From: Williamsia sp.
GTDB taxonomy: Bacteria; Bacteroidota; Bacteroidia; Chitinophagales; Chitinophagaceae
Reading direction: 5' to 3'
Assembly (NCBI GenBank): GCA_015069695.1
Contig: JADCRZ010000026.1
Coordinates: forward strand, 1 to 64,000
Length of the DNA: 64,000 nt
Shown: one piece after another, positions 59,686 to 64,000 of the stretch
How positions within the stretch are numbered: position 1 is the first letter of the stretch
Layout: the number at the start of each line of letters is the position of its first letter
Program-made: the position numbers and the translations under genes
The notes under the pieces: model-generated
Seen by the model: only the letters and a program-made list of their open reading frames with translations
What the model was told of the DNA's origin: nothing
The model's database searches: none

Positions 59686-60966
59686 ATGAAACACCTGATA
59701 AAGATTAACGGTTATTTTTACTACAATCGGCGTGTTCCGAACGAAGTGCGCGACCTTGATCCACGCAACATCGTGCGGGTCTCCCTCAAAACTGAAAGCC
59801 GCGACCAAGCGCAGCGCAAGGCTGTCATTTTAAACGACCAGATCGAAAGCTACTGGCAAACGTTGCTGGACGACGGTATGCGCCATGACGACCGCCGGTT
59901 TGCAAGAACGATCTGTATCGCCCGGCAGATGGGTTTTTCTTACCAGCCTATGGCCAAGGTGGCAGCGTTACCTATCGAGGAACTGCTGGAACGTATTCTG
60001 GCTTTACGTGATGGTACGTCCAAGCAGGTCGAAGCCCTGCTCGGAGGAAGGCCGGAGCCCGAACTCTCCGTAAAAGCCGCTTTAGAAAAGTTTTGGGGAT
60101 TTTCGAAGGAGCGCATGATGAACAAAACCCCGGATCAAATCCGGAAATGGAAAAATCCACGGATCAAAGCGGTGGAAAATTTCATCGCTGTCATCGGAAA
60201 CAAAGACCTGAAAGCCATTACCAGAGAGGATATTTTGGCGTTCCGCGACTGGTGGCTGGGCCGCATCCAACAGGATGGCAAGAATCCGGGCAGCGCCAAC
60301 AAAGATTTTATTCACTTCAAGAACGTCTTGGAGACCGTATCCGACAACATGAAGCTGAGTCTGGATACTCCTTATCTGTTTAAAAAGATAGTCCTGAAAA
60401 CCCGTTTTAAACAGACTCGCCGGCCATTCTCGACAGACCAGATCATCAAAATTTTGGAAAGCGACAAGTTAAACAATCTCAATTCCGAAGCGAAGTGGTT
60501 TCTATACGCGGCGGCAGAAACCGGCGCACGTCCCTCTGAAATTGTGGGTTTGTTACCTGAAGACATTAAATTGAATGCTGATATACCTCATATTTGCATC
60601 ATGGATCGAAAAGAGAGAACTCTTAAAACACCACATAGCCAGAGGACAATTCCCCTCATTGGCTATGCGCTGGAAGCATTCCAGAATATGCCGCACGGCT
60701 TTCCCCGATATCGAGATAAACCGGATAACCTTACCAACGCCGTAAATCAGTTCCTGAGACAAAATGACCTATTGCCTTCGGATCAACATAGCACCTATTC
60801 GTTTAGGCATAGTTTTCAGGACAGAATTTTGAGCGTGAACATGCCAGATCGTATTCAGGCAGAATTAATGGGGCATAAATTTGGCAGGCCTGTTTATGGG
60901 GATGGAGCATCACTGCTGCAAAAATCAGAATGGTTGCACAAAATACAAGTGAAATGTAGTTCTTAA
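59686..60966 (+). CDS. Tyrosine recombinase/phage integrase (DUF6538-type N-terminus)
   Basis: HLIKINGYFYYNRRVPNEVRDLDPRNIVRVSLKT; AAETGARPSEIVGL; STYSFRHSFQDRI; MGHKFGRPVYG. Confidence 0.9.
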   Translation: MKHLIKINGYFYYNRRVPNEVRDLDPRNIVRVSLKTESRDQAQRKAVILNDQIESYWQTLLDDGMRHDDRRFARTICIARQMGFSYQPMAKVAALPIEELLERILALRDGTSKQVEALLGGRPEPELSVKAALEKFWGFSKERMMNKTPDQIRKWKNPRIKAVENFIAVIGNKDLKAITREDILAFRDWWLGRIQQDGKNPGSANKDFIHFKNVLETVSDNMKLSLDTPYLFKKIVLKTRFKQTRRPFSTDQIIKILESDKLNNLNSEAKWFLYAAAETGARPSEIVGLLPEDIKLNADIPHICIMDRKERTLKTPHSQRTIPLIGYALEAFQNMPHGFPRYRDKPDNLTNAVNQFLRQNDLLPSDQHSTYSFRHSFQDRILSVNMPDRIQAELMGHKFGRPVYGDGASLLQKSEWLHKIQVKCSS

Positions 60967-61693
60967 TTTGTAATACTGAATTACTCCTATCCCGAGCCGG
61001 CTTCCATTTTCGAGTTCTTACCCTTTGTTTTTGCCTGAATTATTTTGAGGCTTTTCGAAGCGATGCCCCTAGTCTTGTCCCCTACTGCAAATTACAAAAC
61101 ACGATGCCATACTGGCGTCCAAAAAACAATGTTCCATTTCAAGATTTGAATTGCTGCCAACTCTGACATAAATAGTTTTGGCCGCTTATACCTTTAAGAT
61201 AAGTGGCCAAAACTGGTTTAATCTGTGTAATTGATACCCAGGGACATCGTCGTCAGACAAGCAAAAAGTCATCCAATCTGCTTTTGCGAATTTGAATTTT
61301 CTAAGATCAAGCGCTTTCCGACGAGAAATACATTCGGCTTTGCAGGACGTTTTAAATAAGGGTCTCCTCAAGTAATGTCAGTGATTCCAGTGAGCGCGTC
61401 CATAGCGACGGCCATTGATCAAGATTTTGTGGTGCTTGTCGATTGACACTCTCTCTATCATTTGATCAGATTTCATGACGTGGCAAAATCCGTTCTCTGT
61501 GGTTGATCTGTGACAAATGCATTTCACATAAACGTCTAGCGTTTTTTCCGTTCTCATAAATTAGGAAATACTGACGGCAACATAAATGCCAATAAGTTTT
61601 AAAGCCAAAAGCTCGAGTTCTGCTTATCTTTCAAATCAAGTTATCTGTATATTCTAGGGTGGACGCACCTTTGTATGGAAGAATAGTTCATTT

Positions 61694-62155
61694 TTATCTT
61701 ACCTCGATCTTGCACTTATTTAATATATTTCTAGGAAAACTATTTTTCCCTATTTTATGTCCAAGAGTTCCGTCGGAACCTTTAACGGAATATTCTTTAT
61801 TGGGAACACGAGCTGCACTGATCCATTCAACTTCATCCAGACAGTCGTTTAAGATAATTTTCAACTCCTCATAGTTTAAGCATACCACCCCATCTTCCCC
61901 ACAGACCAACAAGATAAAAACGTCGTCCATCGACAACTTCATCTTTTCAATTTCTGCCTGGTGTTTTTTTAGCATGCTAAATCGCCATGGCGACATTCTT
62001 TTTGTGGAATGTTTGATGTAAAGCCCAACTTTATCATTTAACACGTATGACGCGTTACTTGATGTTGTAAAACAGGCGATATAAAGTGGGGTTTTACTTT
62101 CGTGAATAAGTCTTGAAAAAACAACGCCATGATAAAAGTCGAATTCCTTTATCAT
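61694..62155 (-). CDS. Hypothetical protein, translationally coupled to the Z1 gene
   Basis: 153 aa; 4-bp overlap with upstream Z1 ORF. Confidence 0.7.
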   Translation of the reverse strand: MIKEFDFYHGVVFSRLIHESKTPLYIACFTTSSNASYVLNDKVGLYIKHSTKRMSPWRFSMLKKHQAEIEKMKLSMDDVFILLVCGEDGVVCLNYEELKIILNDCLDEVEWISAARVPNKEYSVKGSDGTLGHKIGKNSFPRNILNKCKIEVR

Positions 62156-64000
62156 TTCGGTGAAGTTTTCAAAAATCTGACGTTTCCTTCGTATTTATAA
62201 AAGATTCGAGCTTTATTAGATTCATTGTACAAAACATTTATGTGGTGGACTGCGTCTGGGTATTTATCCTTTTCGAGTTCTCGATTACCAATAAAGCCTC
62301 TACTACGTGTGATAGTGGCCTTATCCAACTCGCCTAATTTATCTTTATAACCAGCGATAGACTTTGGCAAATGAACTGCCACCGAAGAGTTTCCTGTGGG
62401 GAGAAAACTTTCGATGAAGTTTATTAAGTAGTCTGGAAATACTTCTTGACCCAAAAAATGGGATAACTTTTTGATTTTTTGAATTGGTGATTCAGTCCCC
62501 TTGATTATGCCCGTGATTGCGACCTCATCTAGGTCAAAAATTGCAAAGCTCATCTCTCCTCTGTCAACTGCAACGTTTGTTTTATCTATGCTATTGCTAG
62601 CTACGGCAGTGATTCTATCACCATCTAGCCAAACAGGAGAGGTCTCGCTTTGTTTTCTCGACTCTAATGAAAGGCGATGAAAAATAAAACATTTTTGCCA
62701 GTCTAGATACAAGGATTTAGGTATAGTCAGTTCAAAATATTTAAGATAACTATTTCTACTGCCAAACATCCTCGCGCGTTGAATATAAGTATCCTGCTGC
62801 AATTTATGTTGAACATCCCTAGTAAAAAACATTGAAAGAAGATTGTTGAAAGTAACACCTCTTGAAACAATATTTCCCCCAATTATAACAGTGAAAGGAG
62901 CTGTTGGATCGGTTGCAGTTCTATTATCGGCTGCATTCACTTCCTTATCACTATTCATTACCACCAAATTGTTCCTGTCGCAATTAACAATGATGTATTT
63001 TATAATTTGGTTTTCATGTCCGGGGTAGCGGGCCTTCGCTATCTCCCAAATGCGGAGGTAGTATTTTTGGTGATTTGTGTTATTTTCATCCTTCAAGGCT
63101 TCGAATACCTTTACAATTAGCTTATAATCAACGACGTGATCAGCTTTTTTACCACTTGTATGGATTAATAAAGAATAATTTTTTTCTTCTTCATTAATGC
63201 TCGAATTTAGATAGGAAGCATTTACCATGAAGCTGAAAAGAGTCTCTCTTATATACTTTGGATTATCGCCATGATCAGGTAAAAAAGTAAGCGTATAAGG
63301 TAAATTACTTAAATCAATTGGAAAAAATACATCTTGACCGGTATAATTTTGGTGTGCTGGAAAATCAACCCAATGTTCGTTTTGATTTTGATGCGTTTTA
63401 TTTAAATCCAATCTCGCTGGTGTCGCTGTTACACCAATATATATTCCGTCTTTTCCGATTATATCCTCTGTAAGTTTATTAATTTTACTTTTTTCACGTT
63501 TGTTTATTTTAGAATTCGGAGTCGCATAGTCAGCCTCATCATCAATAATTACTATTTCTCTCTTCTTGTTTAATTTGTTTATTAGTTTCTGGAGGTCTTT
63601 GGAATTTTTTTTGCAAAAGATTACCCATTGGTGCTCCCCTATCTTTATTTCAGGCGATAGTATTTCATTGAACTTTTTTGGTGAAGGCGACAATCCAGAT
63701 CGTTGAAATCTGTCGAGATTCTGCCCTAACAGTTGGACGCTGTCATTCAAAAGCACTACAATTATTTTAAAGTTTTCGTCTAACAATTTAGCTGTTAGCG
63801 CAATCATCATTTCAGTTTTCCCACTCTGAGGTTCGCCGTAGATTACAAAAGATTTTTTATTCTTTTTGATATTCTCAATTGCATCGTTAACAACGGACTC
63901 AATACGGCCAGTTTCTTGTTTGCTCGCAACTAACTTGGCTAACCGTCGCTCATAACGGTTGTTACTTGCTGTTTGCTCTTTTAATCCAGGTAAATTAAGC
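62152..64000 (-). CDS. Z1-domain ATPase/endonuclease-like protein, 5' end truncated by window edge
   Basis: Walker A FVIYGEPQSGKTEMMIAL encoded upstream of the listed ORF start; KREIVIIDDEADYATPN; YIGVTATPARLDLN; VIIGGNIVSRGVTFNNLLSMFFTR; RARMFG. Confidence 0.85.
   Translation of the reverse strand, partial: LNLPGLKEQTASNNRYERRLAKLVASKQETGRIESVVNDAIENIKKNKKSFVIYGEPQSGKTEMMIALTAKLLDENFKIIVVLLNDSVQLLGQNLDRFQRSGLSPSPKKFNEILSPEIKIGEHQWVIFCKKNSKDLQKLINKLNKKREIVIIDDEADYATPNSKINKREKSKINKLTEDIIGKDGIYIGVTATPARLDLNKTHQNQNEHWVDFPAHQNYTGQDVFFPIDLSNLPYTLTFLPDHGDNPKYIRETLFSFMVNASYLNSSINEEEKNYSLLIHTSGKKADHVVDYKLIVKVFEALKDENNTNHQKYYLRIWEIAKARYPGHENQIIKYIIVNCDRNNLVVMNSDKEVNAADNRTATDPTAPFTVIIGGNIVSRGVTFNNLLSMFFTRDVQHKLQQDTYIQRARMFGSRNSYLKYFELTIPKSLYLDWQKCFIFHRLSLESRKQSETSPVWLDGDRITAVASNSIDKTNVAVDRGEMSFAIFDLDEVAITGIIKGTESPIQKIKKLSHFLGQEVFPDYLINFIESFLPTGNSSVAVHLPKSIAGYKDKLGELDKATITRSRGFIGNRELEKDKYPDAVHHINVLYNESNKARIFYKYEGNVRFLKTSPK

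Larger units (their letters stand above)
30277..64000. mobile_element. Mosaic integrative/mobilizable region (possibly tandem or nested elements); right end not in window
   Basis: Interrupted tRNA-Leu, serine recombinase, MobF relaxase, coupling ATPase, ArdC, RadC, AlpA-like, tyrosine integrase, abrupt base-composition shifts. Confidence 0.8.

Noticed and set aside
30277-64000. CRISPR arrays, prophage structural genes, intact IS elements
   Set aside because: No regular repeat-spacer pattern, no capsid/terminase/tail genes, and no transposase ORFs seen on either strand

Overview
The window appears to be a Bacteroidota chromosome segment (Chitinophagaceae-like gene content: T9SS sorting domains, TAnnTTTG-type promoter, MqnA, YfhO, DUF4331). 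It holds ordinary core and surface-polysaccharide genes from about 1 to 30.2 kb. A large mosaic mobile region then starts inside the anticodon loop of a tRNA-Leu(UAA) at about 30,276 and runs past the right edge of the window. The mobile region carries an AT-rich left flank with an uncharacterised membrane-protein + PLD-like gene pair; a serine recombinase; a TraD/TraG-like coupling ATPase; a MobF (TrwC/TraI) relaxase with a palindrome-rich candidate oriT; an RHS polymorphic-toxin gene (N-terminal C39-like peptidase, AT-rich hydrophobic tail) followed by two small membrane proteins as candidate immunity genes; a SRAP/YedK homologue that appears to lack all active-site residues and is bracketed by direct repeats; ArdC, RadC, toprim and AlpA-like genes; an AbiE-type toxin-antitoxin pair; a tyrosine integrase; and a Z1-domain ATPase (start truncated by the window edge) coupled to a small unknown protein. 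No mating-pair-formation genes were seen. All homology calls are from reading the translations; no database searches were run.
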